A stretch of 64,000 bases of DNA from Microbacterium paludicola (GCF_015235415.1 NZ_JADGLL010000006.1:1-64000), one strand, 5' to 3'. Numbered from the stretch's first letter, positions 17,075-25,335 are shown. The notes: a model not told the origin generated them from the letters alone. Numbers and translations: made by a program.

Positions 17075-17278
17075 TCAGGCCTCGTAGTGAAGGAGGTCCC
17101 CCGGCTGGCAGTCGAGGACGCGGCAGATGGCGTCCAGGGTGGTGAACCGCACGGCGCGCGCCCGCCCGTTCTTGAGCACCGCGACGTTCGCCGGGGTGAT
17201 GCCGATGGCGTCGGCGAAGTCGCCGACGCTCATCCCGCGCTCCCGCAGCATCCGATCGATCGAGATGCGGATCGCCAT
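17075..17278 (-). CDS. Small Xre-family regulator (YozG-like), partner of DUF2975 protein
   Basis: 67 residues that are almost entirely a helix-turn-helix: MLRERGMSVGDFADAIGITP then NVAVLKNGRARAVRFTTLD and a C-terminal LDCQPGDLLHYEA. This short Xre type is typically coupled to DUF2975 membrane proteins. The ATG at 17278 overlaps the stop of the upstream DUF2975 gene by one base (TGATG), so the pair is translationally coupled. The palindrome at 17782-17802 upstream of the pair is a candidate autoregulatory operator. Confidence 0.85.
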   Translation of the reverse strand: MAIRISIDRMLRERGMSVGDFADAIGITPANVAVLKNGRARAVRFTTLDAICRVLDCQPGDLLHYEA

Positions 17279-17772
17279 CACACGACCTCGTCGAGTTCGG
17301 TGCGCAGCCGGATCGCGTGGCCGAGGAGTGACCGCAGCACGAGAGTGATGCAGGCGAGCGCGGTGAGGGCGAGGCACGCGGTCACCAGGATGAGCGCAAG
17401 CCAGGGGCTTCCCGCCTGCCCCACGCCGATGACGACGAATGCGACGACCACCAGCGCAGCGGCGCAGATCAACGTCGAGACGATCACGTCGACCCACAGG
17501 AGGGACGGTCGCGCGAGGACGGTGCCGGCGTGGATCCGTTGGACGAGCAGAGCGACCATGGCGAGCGTAACGAGAGCGAGCAGGACGATCGCGATCGCGA
17601 GAGCGAGCAGGGGCGTCCGCAGAGATGCGTACTCGGGAAGCGCCGCGGCGATGCTCGCCGACATAGCCGGCAGGAGGGCGATCACCCCGATGCCGCCGAG
17701 GAGCAGCGCCGCCAGGAGCGCCTGGGTGAGGACGACAAGCGCGAGCGGCGGCTTCGGGAGATCGTGGTCCAT
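17278..17772 (-). CDS. DUF2975-family membrane protein
   Basis: 164 residues with four hydrophobic helices (about residues 10-40, 52-78, 92-120 and 127-150) joined by short loops, and an acidic C-terminus (ELDEVV). This is the DUF2975 layout, known in Firmicutes and Actinobacteria next to a tiny Xre regulator, with unknown biochemical function. The ATG at 17772 lies 9 nt from an 8-5-8 palindrome. A -35-like TTGACT (17803-17808, minus strand) lies just upstream of the palindrome. Confidence 0.75.
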   Translation of the reverse strand: MDHDLPKPPLALVVLTQALLAALLLGGIGVIALLPAMSASIAAALPEYASLRTPLLALAIAIVLLALVTLAMVALLVQRIHAGTVLARPSLLWVDVIVSTLICAAALVVVAFVVIGVGQAGSPWLALILVTACLALTALACITLVLRSLLGHAIRLRTELDEVV

Positions 17773-17781
17773 GCATCGATC

Positions 17782-17802
17782 TTCGATAGATCACCTATCG
17801 AA
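17782..17802. promoter_or_regulatory. Perfect inverted repeat upstream of the DUF2975/Xre pair (candidate operator)
   Basis: TTCGATAG-ATCAC-CTATCGAA is a perfect 8-bp inverted repeat with a 5-bp spacer, centred about 20 bp from the DUF2975 start codon. The adjacent TTGACT on the minus strand would be a -35, so binding here would block the promoter. The Xre protein encoded by the pair is the obvious candidate binder; this is inference. Confidence 0.6.
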
Positions 17803-17912
17803 AGTCAATAGATGCTGGGCGCACTGTCGTCCACACAGGAGGTGAGCCCCTCGATTCTCCACATAGGCCAGAGATTCGAACGAATGTCCGAGGTTCGTGG
17901 GACACTTGATGT

Positions 17913-19232
17913 ATGCCGAAGTTCACGGATTCCGACGGTCTCACCTGGGGTTTCACCTCGGGTGAGAAGGCGCGGACGCGTGCGGGTGTCGAGCGACTGA
18001 AGGAGATCCGGGCCGAGCGGGCGCGGCTGGATGCGCAGGAGGCGACAGAGCTGGCAGCACTGACCGGCATCGCGGTCGGGCAGATCGAGCGGATGCCGTC
18101 GCCCAGCGAGTACGCGTTCCCCCTCCGGTCGATGGCCACCGAGCTCGCGTTGGCGCTTCGGGAGTCGCCTCGGGCGATGCAGGGGCGAATGGAGCGCGCC
18201 GCCGAGCTCGTCGAGAAGTTCCCGGCCACACACGCCGCCCTGGCGGCGGGACGTATCACCGACCGTCACGCCCGCGAGATCAGCGCCGCCGGCATCGGCA
18301 TCCCCGCCCCCGAGGCGCGGGCCGCGTACGAGGCAGAGGTCGTCGCGCTGGCGGAGAAGACCACGCCGCACCGCACGAAGGAGACCGCCTCTCTGGTGGC
18401 CGAACGGCACCACCCCGACGTGCTCGCGGTCCGCCACGAGAAGGCCCGCGCCGAGCGACGGGTGTTCCTGGATGACCTCCCCGACGGGCAGTCGATGCTC
18501 GCCATCATCGGCAACGCCGTCGCCATCCACGGGGCCTACGATCGCCTCACCGCCCGTGCCCGCGCCGTCATACGCGACCGGCGCCGGGTGACCCGCGAAC
18601 TCGACGGCATCGAGCCAGCGCCGCAGTCCCCGGACGCGGCGAAGTACCACGACGATCGTCACCTCGGCCAGCTGCGCGCCGACCTCGCCCTCGACCTCCT
18701 CCTGACCGGCATCCCGACCGGGCACGACATCGAGCAGGACATCCGCGCCACGGTGGAGATCACCATCCCCGTCACCACCCTCATCGGCCTCGACGACGGC
18801 CCCGCCCTCCTTGCCGGCTACGGCCCCATCGACCCCGACACGGCCCGCCGTCTCGCCGGCACGACCGCCGGCTGGGAGCGGATCTTCCTCGATCCCGACA
18901 CCGGGGCCCTGCTCACCGTCGACCACTACACCCCCACGGCGGCCCAACGCCGGTACCTCCTCGCACGGGACAAGACCTGCCGCGTCCCCGGGTGCGAGAC
19001 CAAGGCCAAGCACTGCGACCTCGACCACACGATCCCCTACTCGGCGGGCGGAGTCACGGACGTCGACAACCTGAACTGCGTCTGCGAGCAGCACCACATG
19101 CTCAAGCACCACGCCCCCTGGCGATGGCAGAACCTCGGGCACGGTCGCACCCGCATCACCAGTCCCTGCGGCTACGACTACACCGAAGGCCCATCCCTCA
19201 TCTACACCGGCGGGCCACGCGCCCCCTTCTGA
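17913..19232 (+). CDS. DUF222 / HNH endonuclease domain protein (13E12-repeat type)
   Basis: 439 residues. An N-terminal coiled and helical DUF222 region (about residues 1-300, with AHAALAAGRITDRHAREIS as the family core) is followed by an HNH nuclease module: CRVPGC, HCDLDHTIPYSAGG and NLNCVCEQHHMLKHH supply the zinc-binding Cys/His and catalytic His residues. Proteins of this type occur in many dispersed copies in actinobacterial genomes, like the 13E12 family of mycobacteria, and are suspected selfish or mobile-associated genes. No target-site duplication or flanking repeat is seen here. The ATG at 17913 has GACACT at -10 spacing. Confidence 0.88.
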   Translation: MPKFTDSDGLTWGFTSGEKARTRAGVERLKEIRAERARLDAQEATELAALTGIAVGQIERMPSPSEYAFPLRSMATELALALRESPRAMQGRMERAAELVEKFPATHAALAAGRITDRHAREISAAGIGIPAPEARAAYEAEVVALAEKTTPHRTKETASLVAERHHPDVLAVRHEKARAERRVFLDDLPDGQSMLAIIGNAVAIHGAYDRLTARARAVIRDRRRVTRELDGIEPAPQSPDAAKYHDDRHLGQLRADLALDLLLTGIPTGHDIEQDIRATVEITIPVTTLIGLDDGPALLAGYGPIDPDTARRLAGTTAGWERIFLDPDTGALLTVDHYTPTAAQRRYLLARDKTCRVPGCETKAKHCDLDHTIPYSAGGVTDVDNLNCVCEQHHMLKHHAPWRWQNLGHGRTRITSPCGYDYTEGPSLIYTGGPRAPF

Positions 19233-19253
19233 CGCGCCTGCCAGCATGGACGC

Positions 19254-19778
19254 ATGGGCACGGGTGAACTCTGGGACCTGACGGACGATCGCGGACGCCC
19301 GGTGGGACGCACCCACCGGCGCGGGATCGGCGAGATCCCGCCCGGGTTCTTCCACATTGTTTCCGCGACCTGCGTCTACCGGCCTGATGGTGCGGTGTTG
19401 ATCACCCGCCGCGCCGCCGGGAAGGACTATCCGCTGACGTGGGAGTTCCCCGCCGGGAGCGCCCTCGCCGGCGAGACGAGCGTCGAGGCGGCCACCCGTG
19501 AGCTCCGCGAGGAGACCGGCCTGTCCCCCGATCCGGCCCGCTTCCGGTTCGTCGGCCGATTCCCCGAGCCCTCGGCTCTCGTCGACATCTATACGGCGCC
19601 GTTTCCGGATGGGTCAGTGCTGGCGCTTGATCCCGAAGAGGTGGCGGAGGCCGACTGGGTCACCACGGATGACGTCGAGCACCTCCGGAACCTCGACGCG
19701 TTCGCCGCGCCGTGGCTCCCACGTCTCGACGCGCTCTGGCAGCCGATGAAGGACGCCATCGGCCAGGGGCTGCGCTGA
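19254..19778 (+). CDS. Nudix hydrolase (IDI/YfcD-like)
   Basis: 174 residues. The Nudix box is canonical: GSALAGE-TSVEAAT-REL-R-EE-T-GL. The N-terminus ELWDLTDDRGRPVGRTHRRG and HIVSATCVYRPDGAVLITRRA match the YfcD/isopentenyl-isomerase-like branch that acts on small diphosphates. The substrate is not known. Its stop overlaps the next start as TGATG, so the downstream hydrolase is translationally coupled. CAGCAT lies 6 nt upstream of the ATG. Confidence 0.88.
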   Translation: MGTGELWDLTDDRGRPVGRTHRRGIGEIPPGFFHIVSATCVYRPDGAVLITRRAAGKDYPLTWEFPAGSALAGETSVEAATRELREETGLSPDPARFRFVGRFPEPSALVDIYTAPFPDGSVLALDPEEVAEADWVTTDDVEHLRNLDAFAAPWLPRLDALWQPMKDAIGQGLR

Positions 19779-20509
19779 TGCTGCTCAATGTCGTGGAGGC
19801 CGGCAGCGGACCTCGCTGCGCAGTCTTGCTGCACGGGATGCTCGGCTCCGCCGAGAGCTGGCAGCGGGTCGTGCCGCTGCTCGTCGACGCGGGGTACCGC
19901 GTCCTCGCCCTCGACCTGCCGGGGCACGGGCTGTCGCCGCGCGACCCGACGATGACGCTCGAGGGCGCCGCCGACGCTGTCGTCGACACGGTGCGGGCGT
20001 TCGTCGACCATCCGCCCGCCGTCGCGATCGGACACTCGTACGGCGCACTCCTGCTCGCGGCGGCCGCGGAGAGGATGCGGCCCCGTCTCGCGGTGTATGT
20101 GGACGCGCCCCTCGCGTTCCCCGGTGGCGCGGATCGCGACGCCACCCTGGCGCGATACAAGCGCGACAAGCGGGTCCGGACCCCGCAGCGGCTGCGTGAG
20201 ACCCGCTCCCACTACAGCGAGGCGGACGCCGTCGTCGAGGGACGTGCTGCCGAGCGATTCGATCCGGCGACATCCGCCTCGATTTCCGCGGGCCCGGGCG
20301 GATCCTGGGCGCCTTCCCCCGGATCGATCGTCCTGCGCGCCGAGCCGAGCGAGTTCGTCACCGACGCGGATGTCCGGGTGCTGTGGGAGCACGGCGTGGA
20401 CGTCCGCAGCATCCCCGGCGCCGCCCACACCGTCTGGTACAGCCACTTCGACGCCTTCGTCGCGGCTCTGCCCGAGATCTTCTCGCCGGATGTCGGTGGC
20501 CCGTCATAG
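19778..20509 (+). CDS. Alpha/beta-fold hydrolase
   Basis: 243 residues. The oxyanion loop is HGMLGSAESW, the nucleophile elbow is GHSYGA, and the likely histidine is in GAAHTVWYSHFD. The ATG at 19778 overlaps the Nudix stop (TGATG), so the two are one operon. The gene ends with TAG (20507-20509), and this TAG begins the TAGCCT hexamer that precedes the next gene. Substrate unknown; the Nudix neighbour suggests a metabolite-repair or salvage role, which is speculation. Confidence 0.85.
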   Translation: MLLNVVEAGSGPRCAVLLHGMLGSAESWQRVVPLLVDAGYRVLALDLPGHGLSPRDPTMTLEGAADAVVDTVRAFVDHPPAVAIGHSYGALLLAAAAERMRPRLAVYVDAPLAFPGGADRDATLARYKRDKRVRTPQRLRETRSHYSEADAVVEGRAAERFDPATSASISAGPGGSWAPSPGSIVLRAEPSEFVTDADVRVLWEHGVDVRSIPGAAHTVWYSHFDAFVAALPEIFSPDVGGPS

Positions 20510-20512
20510 CCT
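20507..20512 (+). promoter_or_regulatory. Candidate -10 that includes the upstream gene's stop codon
   Basis: TAGCCT begins with the TAG stop codon of the preceding hydrolase and ends 6 nt before the ATG at 20519, so the downstream gene may have its own leaderless transcript. The same arrangement recurs at 32683-32688 and 56586-56591. Confidence 0.45.
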
Positions 20513-20518
20513 GCGGGC

Positions 20519-21217
20519 ATGGCAGACATCATCCTGATCCCGGGCCTCTGGCTCGACGCCTCCTCGTGGGACGACGTGGTCCCGACGCTCGAAGCCGCGG
20601 GACACCGCGTGCGCCCGCTCACCCTCCCGGGCGTCGGCGCTCCCGCGACCGAGTCGCAGGACGTCGGCATCGACGACTGGGTCGACGCGGTTGTGCAGCG
20701 CGTCGACGCGACCGCAGGCCCCGTCGTCGTGGTCGGCCACTCGGGCGGCGGCAACGTCGCGTGGGGCGTCGCCGATCGCCGCCCCGAGAAGGTGAGCCGC
20801 GTCATCCTGGTGGACACGATGCCGCCGCCGAGCGGCTCGGGCATCTCCGAGTTCCCGCTGGTCGACGGTGTCGTGCCGTTCCCCGGCTGGGACTTCTTCG
20901 GCGACGATGCCGCCGATCTCGATGACGAGACGCGCAGGCGCACCGCGCCGACGACGAAGTCCGTCCCTGCGCGCGTGCCCACCGATGAGCTTCAGCTGAA
21001 CGACGACCGCCGCTTCGCGGTGCCGGTGACGGTTCTGGCGGGCGGGCAGGACGAGGCCGAGCTGCGCGGGATGCTCGCGGAGTGGCCGGCCTGGGGCGAG
21101 AACTTCGACCGGATCCAGCACGTCGAGGTCGTCAAGCTCGGCACGGCCCACTGGCCCCAGTTCTCGAAGCCGGAACTGCTGGCGGCCGAGATCCTGAAGG
21201 CCGCCGACCGGGTCTAG
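20519..21217 (+). CDS. Alpha/beta-fold hydrolase (RsbQ/esterase-like, short form)
   Basis: 232 residues. It begins directly with the first strand (ADIILIPGLWLDASSWDD), has the nucleophile in VVVGHSGGGNVAWG, and the histidine near the end in LGTAHWPQFSKPE. The compact form with an N-terminal IPG-W-D motif is common in actinobacteria. It is not closely similar to the preceding hydrolase, so it is not a recent tandem duplication. Its TAG stop overlaps the TAG stop of convergent fabG within a shared CTAG (21214-21217). Confidence 0.85.
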   Translation: MADIILIPGLWLDASSWDDVVPTLEAAGHRVRPLTLPGVGAPATESQDVGIDDWVDAVVQRVDATAGPVVVVGHSGGGNVAWGVADRRPEKVSRVILVDTMPPPSGSGISEFPLVDGVVPFPGWDFFGDDAADLDDETRRRTAPTTKSVPARVPTDELQLNDDRRFAVPVTVLAGGQDEAELRGMLAEWPAWGENFDRIQHVEVVKLGTAHWPQFSKPELLAAEILKAADRV

Positions 21218-21930
21218 TGCCCCATCCCGAGGCCACCGTCGACCGGGATCACGGCGCCGGAGATGTAGCCGGCGTCATCGGAGGCGAGCCAGGTGACGGC
21301 CGCGGCGACCTCGGCGGCGCTGCCGTAGCGGCCCGCGGGGATCGACTTGCGGTACTCGGCCTGCGTCGCCTCGGGAAGCTCGGCGGTCATGTCCGTCTCG
21401 ATGAAGCCCGGGGCGACGACGTTCGTGGTGATGCCGCGCGCTCCCAGCTCCCGGGTGAGCGAGCGAGCGAAGCCGACCAGTGCGCTCTTCGACGAGGCGT
21501 AGTTGACCTGGCCCGCCGACCCCAGCAGACCGACGACGCTCGAGATCAGGATGACGCGACCGAACCGCGCCTTCAGCATCCCCTTCGACGCGCGCTTGAC
21601 CACGCGGAACGATCCGCCGAGATTCGTGGCGACGACGCTGTCGAAGTCGTCCTCGCTCATCCGCATGAGCAGCGTGTCCTTGGTGATGCCGGCGTTCGCG
21701 ACGACGATCTCGACCGGGCCGAGCTGCTGCTCGACCTCGGCGAACGCGGCGTCCACCGCGGCGCCGTCGGTCACGTCCGCACGCACCGTGAGCGTGCCCT
21801 CGGGTCCTTCGCCGCTGCGGGCGGTCACCGCGACGCGGTAGCCCTCCTCCACGAAGCGCCCGGCGATGGCCCGACCGATGCCGCGGTTGCCGCCGGTGAC
21901 GAGGACGACGCGTCCCTCTGCACTGCTCAC
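21214..21930 (-). CDS. fabG: 3-oxoacyl-ACP reductase (SDR family, FabG/MabA-like)
   Basis: 238 residues. The NADP motif is TGGNRGIGRA, NAG is in VANAGI, the catalytic serine is in LISSVVG, and the YxxxK pair is in NYASSK. The C-terminal DMTAELPE and AGYISGAVIPVDGG match FabG of fatty-acid synthase II, which reduces beta-ketoacyl-ACP with NADPH. No other fatty-acid gene is adjacent, so a different short-chain dehydrogenase substrate is possible. The start is GTG 21930 with AGGAG about 10 nt upstream. Confidence 0.88.
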   Translation of the reverse strand: MSSAEGRVVLVTGGNRGIGRAIAGRFVEEGYRVAVTARSGEGPEGTLTVRADVTDGAAVDAAFAEVEQQLGPVEIVVANAGITKDTLLMRMSEDDFDSVVATNLGGSFRVVKRASKGMLKARFGRVILISSVVGLLGSAGQVNYASSKSALVGFARSLTRELGARGITTNVVAPGFIETDMTAELPEATQAEYRKSIPAGRYGSAAEVAAAVTWLASDDAGYISGAVIPVDGGLGMGH

Positions 21931-22077
21931 GATGCTGCTCTCCTGTCCTGGCGATCCACTGGCTCGCCGATCCTGGCAAGCCTACTGACGCACCTCACGC
22001 CGACCCCGGTGCGGGCGCGCACAAGCATCCCGACGCACGGCTGTACCGGAGGGACAGCGGCGTAGGCTTGATGGACC

Positions 22078-22524
22078 GTGAGATCCCCCCGCCGAGAGCC
22101 CTCCTCCGCCGCGCAGTCGGCGACCTCGCTGCCGGTCGCCCCGGCCGACGACGCGGGCGTCCGCGTGCGCAACTACCTGCTCACGATGGGGATCCGGATC
22201 ACCTGCCTGCTTCTCATGGCACTCATCACGCCCTACGGCTGGTACACGTTCGTCTTCGCCGTCGGCGCGATCTTCCTCCCCTACATCGCCGTGGTCGGCG
22301 CGAACGCCGCGAGCGGCCGCAACGTTCCCGTCGCCGAACGTCCCGTGGCGGCGGCGCTCGACGCCGCTCCGGTCGAGGAGAAGACGGAAGCGGCCCCCGC
22401 GGAGCCGACGGTGATCCGCATCGCCGAGACCACCGCGCGTCCCGCCGCCGAGACCCCCGAGCGCCCCACCGCCGACCCCGCCGCGCGGCCCACCTTCGCG
22501 CCCGACGACGAGGACCGCACATGA
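22078..22524 (+). CDS. DUF3099-family membrane protein
   Basis: 148 residues. Two hydrophobic helices (about 38-58 and 60-82) with the family signature RVRNYLLTMGIRITCLLLM lie between a Ser-rich N-terminus and an Ala/Pro/Glu-rich C-terminal tail. DUF3099 proteins are small actinobacterial membrane proteins of unknown role. The GTG start has TAGGCT (22063-22068) 9 nt upstream. The stop overlaps the next start as ATGA, opening a three-gene operon that ends in SURF1, so a link to respiratory-complex assembly is plausible but unproven. Confidence 0.8.
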   Translation: MRSPRREPSSAAQSATSLPVAPADDAGVRVRNYLLTMGIRITCLLLMALITPYGWYTFVFAVGAIFLPYIAVVGANAASGRNVPVAERPVAAALDAAPVEEKTEAAPAEPTVIRIAETTARPAAETPERPTADPAARPTFAPDDEDRT

Positions 22525-22757
22525 TCGGCGACCTGCTCAACGGCGGAGGCCTCGCGGAGCCGACCTGCTCGCGTGCCGGCTGCGGCGACACGGCGACCTG
22601 GTCGATCGCGTGGCGCAACCCCAAGATCCACACGGCCGATCGCCGCAAGATCTGGCTCGCGTGCGACGCGCACGTCGACTACCTGCGCGAGTTCCTCGCG
22701 GCACGCGACTTCCCGCTCGAGGTCACTGCCGGCGTGCCCAAGGAGGCTGACGCATGA
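22521..22757 (+). CDS. Small Cys/His-rich protein, 78 aa (zinc-site candidate)
   Basis: A compact protein with CSRAGC (C16-x4-C21) and CDAH (C48-x2-H51), a likely CX4C...CX2H zinc site, separated by a conserved-looking WSIAWRNPKIHTADRRK segment. I do not recognise a named domain. It overlaps the upstream DUF3099 gene (ATGA) and the downstream SURF1 gene (ATGA), so all three proteins are probably made together. Confidence 0.75.
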   Translation: MIGDLLNGGGLAEPTCSRAGCGDTATWSIAWRNPKIHTADRRKIWLACDAHVDYLREFLAARDFPLEVTAGVPKEADA

Positions 22758-23599
22758 GCGCCCCCTTCTCGCAGAACCGCGCCACGCGCTGGAGCGTCTA
22801 CGCACTCATCGCCGTCCTGTTCGCCATCGCGTGCGGATTCCTGTCGCACTGGCAGTTCACGCGCAACGAGGACCGCGCCGCGATGCTCGAGCTCGTCGAG
22901 GCGAACTACGACGCCGCTCCCCTGCCGGTCGAAGAGGTGCTCGACCGCGGGTTCGCCCCTCAGGACGAGTGGCACCCCGTCCGTCTCGCCGGGCGCTATC
23001 TGGCCGAGGAGCAGCTGCTCGTCCGCAACCGCGCGCAGGGCGGCACAAGCGCGTTCGAGGTGCTTGTGCCCTTCCAGCTCGCCGACGGCCGGATCGTCGT
23101 GATCGACCGCGGCTGGGTCCCGCCGGGCGAGGACGCCGTCCCGGATGCGGTGCCCGCCCCGCCCACGGGCGAGGTCACCGTGATCGCGCGGATCCGTCCC
23201 GGCGAGCCCCTGCCGTCATCCGGTCGCTCCGCACCCGAGGGTCAGCTGCCGACCATCCACCTGCCGTCGGTGGCGGACCTGACGGGTCCCGAGACCGAGA
23301 CCGCGTTCTACGGCCAGCTCGTCAGCGAGGACCCGGCGCCGGCGGAGGCCCGCCCCGCCGCGGTCGCCGCACCCACCGAGGACCCCGGACCGCACCTGTC
23401 GTACGCGATCCAGTGGATCCTGTTCGCCATCATGGGCTTCGTCTTCATCGCCTACATGATCCGCACGGAGGTCAGGGCGCGCCACGAGGACGCCGAGGGT
23501 GACGACGACGATGAGCTCCCGACTGCGGCGCCCGCGCGCGCGAAGCCGCGCCGCCGCGACCGCGACGCCGACGAAGAGGATGCGCTCCTCGACGCCTGA
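22754..23599 (+). CDS. SURF1-family cytochrome oxidase biogenesis protein
   Basis: 281 residues. An N-terminal helix (WSVYALIAVLFAIACGFLSHWQFTRN) and a C-terminal helix near 217-238 flank a periplasmic domain with RNRAQGGTSAFEVLVPF and VVIDRGWVPPG, the SURF1 signature. SURF1 assists heme A insertion into cytochrome aa3 oxidase. The C-terminal 45 residues are a charged tail (EGDDDDELPTAAPARAKP), which is longer than in mitochondrial SURF1. ctaA and ctaB are also in this window, making three heme A/oxidase assembly genes within 20 kb. Confidence 0.92.
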   Translation: MSAPFSQNRATRWSVYALIAVLFAIACGFLSHWQFTRNEDRAAMLELVEANYDAAPLPVEEVLDRGFAPQDEWHPVRLAGRYLAEEQLLVRNRAQGGTSAFEVLVPFQLADGRIVVIDRGWVPPGEDAVPDAVPAPPTGEVTVIARIRPGEPLPSSGRSAPEGQLPTIHLPSVADLTGPETETAFYGQLVSEDPAPAEARPAAVAAPTEDPGPHLSYAIQWILFAIMGFVFIAYMIRTEVRARHEDAEGDDDDELPTAAPARAKPRRRDRDADEEDALLDA

Positions 23600-23607
23600 T
23601 CGCGCGC

Positions 23608-25215
23608 CTACGCGAGCGTGATCAGGTCGAGGTACGACTTGTTCCAGATGTCCTCGACGCCGTCGGGCAGCAGCAGCACCCGCTCGGGGTTCAGCGCCTC
23701 GACGGCGCCCTCGTCGTGCGAGACGAGGACGACCGCACCCTCGTAGTGCGCAAGGGCGCCGAGGATCTCCTCGCGCGATGCCGGATCGAGGTTGTTCGTC
23801 GGCTCGTCGAGCAGCAGCACGTTCGCGCTCGAGACCACGAGGGTCGCGAGCGACAGGCGGGTCTTCTCGCCGCCGGACAGCACGCCGGCCGGCTTGTGGA
23901 CGTCGTCGCCCGTGAACAGGAACGAGCCGAGCACCTTGCGCGCCTCGGTCTCGTTCAGGTTCGGCGCGGCCGAGACCATGTTCTCGAGCACCGAGCGCTT
24001 CACGTCGAGGTTCTCGTGCTCCTGCGCGTAGTAGCCGATCTTCAGGCCGTGGCCCGGCTCGATCTGCCCGGTGTCGCTCTTGTCGGCGCCCGCGAGGATG
24101 CGCAGCAGCGTGGTCTTGCCCGCGCCGTTGAGGCCGAGCACAACGACCTTCGAGCCGCGATCGATCGCCAGGTCGACGCCCGCGAAGATCTCGAGCGCGC
24201 CGTACGACTTCGACAGCGACTTCGCCATGAGCGGCGTCTTGCCGCAGGGCGCCGGCTTCGGGAAGCGCAGCGCCGCGACGCGGTCGACCTGGCGCACCTC
24301 CTCGAGCCCCTCGAGCAGCTTCTCGGCGCGGGCGACCATCTGGTGCGCGGCGGCCGCCTTCGACGCCTTCGCACCGAAGCGGGCGGCGCGATCCTGCAGC
24401 GCCGACGCCTTCTTCTCGGCGTTGGCGCGCTCCTTCTTGCGGCGCTCCTCGTCGGCGACGCGCTGGCGCAGGTAGTGCTTCCAGCCCATGTTGTAGATGT
24501 CGATGACCTGGCGGTTGCCGTCCAGGTAGAACACCCGGTTCACGGTCTCCTCGACGAGGTCGACGTCGTGGCTGATCACGATCAGCCCGCCCTTGTACGA
24601 CTTCAGGAAGTCGCGCAGCCACACGACGCTGTCGGCGTCGAGGTGGTTCGTCGGCTCGTCCAGGATCATCGACTCCGCGTCGGAGAACAGGATGCGCGCA
24701 AGCTCGATGCGGCGACGCTGGCCGCCCGAGAGCGTCTTCAGCGGCTGGTCGAGGATGCGGTCGGGAAGCGAGAGGTTGTTCGCGATCGTCGCCGCCTCGG
24801 CCTCGGCCGTGTACCCGCCGAGCGCCTCGAACCGCTCCATGTAGTGCGCGTAGCGCTTCATCGCCTTGGCGGCGACCTTCTCGTCCGTGGAGGCCATCTC
24901 GAGCGACGCCTCGTGCATCCCGAGCTGCAGCGAGCCGAGCCCGCGGGCATCGAGGATGCGGGTGCGCGCGAGCTGCTCCGGATCGCCGCTGCGGGGGTCC
25001 TGCGGCAGGTAGCCGAGCTCTCCGGTGCGCTCCACGCGGCCGTTCGCCGGAATGAGGTCACCCGCGAGCACCTTGGTGAGCGTGGTCTTGCCGGCGCCGT
25101 TGCGGCCGACGAGGCCGACCTTGTCGCCGGGGCTGACGCGGAACGAGACGTCGGACATGAGCATGCGCGCGCCGACGCGGATCTCGAGGTCGTGCACGGC
25201 GAGCACAGCGGACAT
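23608..25215 (-). CDS. ABC-F family ATPase (ribosome-associated type)
   Basis: 535 residues with two ATPase domains. The first has GRNGAGKTT and LSGGQRRR, the second GLNGAGKTT and LSGGEKTR, with two DEPTN(H/N)LD Walker B motifs and no transmembrane segment. The interdomain linker (about residues 235-310) is lysine/alanine-rich and coiled, including the KKERANAEKKASALQDRAAR stretch. ABC-F proteins act on the ribosomal E-site; which subgroup this is cannot be set by eye. The promoter candidate is the palindrome at 25285-25300, giving a leader of about 70 nt. Confidence 0.9.
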   Translation of the reverse strand: MSAVLAVHDLEIRVGARMLMSDVSFRVSPGDKVGLVGRNGAGKTTLTKVLAGDLIPANGRVERTGELGYLPQDPRSGDPEQLARTRILDARGLGSLQLGMHEASLEMASTDEKVAAKAMKRYAHYMERFEALGGYTAEAEAATIANNLSLPDRILDQPLKTLSGGQRRRIELARILFSDAESMILDEPTNHLDADSVVWLRDFLKSYKGGLIVISHDVDLVEETVNRVFYLDGNRQVIDIYNMGWKHYLRQRVADEERRKKERANAEKKASALQDRAARFGAKASKAAAAHQMVARAEKLLEGLEEVRQVDRVAALRFPKPAPCGKTPLMAKSLSKSYGALEIFAGVDLAIDRGSKVVVLGLNGAGKTTLLRILAGADKSDTGQIEPGHGLKIGYYAQEHENLDVKRSVLENMVSAAPNLNETEARKVLGSFLFTGDDVHKPAGVLSGGEKTRLSLATLVVSSANVLLLDEPTNNLDPASREEILGALAHYEGAVVLVSHDEGAVEALNPERVLLLPDGVEDIWNKSYLDLITLA

Positions 25216-25284
25216 CCATTCCCCGCGCGTCGCGCGGCCTGCTCAGGGGGTGTCGGCCCGAGAACCTGTCGAAGGCGGGCCAGC

Positions 25285-25300
25285 GTCCCAGTATAGGGAC
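25285..25300 (-). promoter_or_regulatory. -10 hexamer framed by a palindrome upstream of the ABC-F gene
   Basis: On the minus strand the sequence is GTCCC-TATACT-GGGAC: a good -10 hexamer exactly between 5-bp inverted arms. It may simply be a promoter or may also bind a regulator. Confidence 0.45.
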
Positions 25301-25335
25301 CCGCGTCCGAGCGTCTCCCGAGCGCCGGCCCGCTC

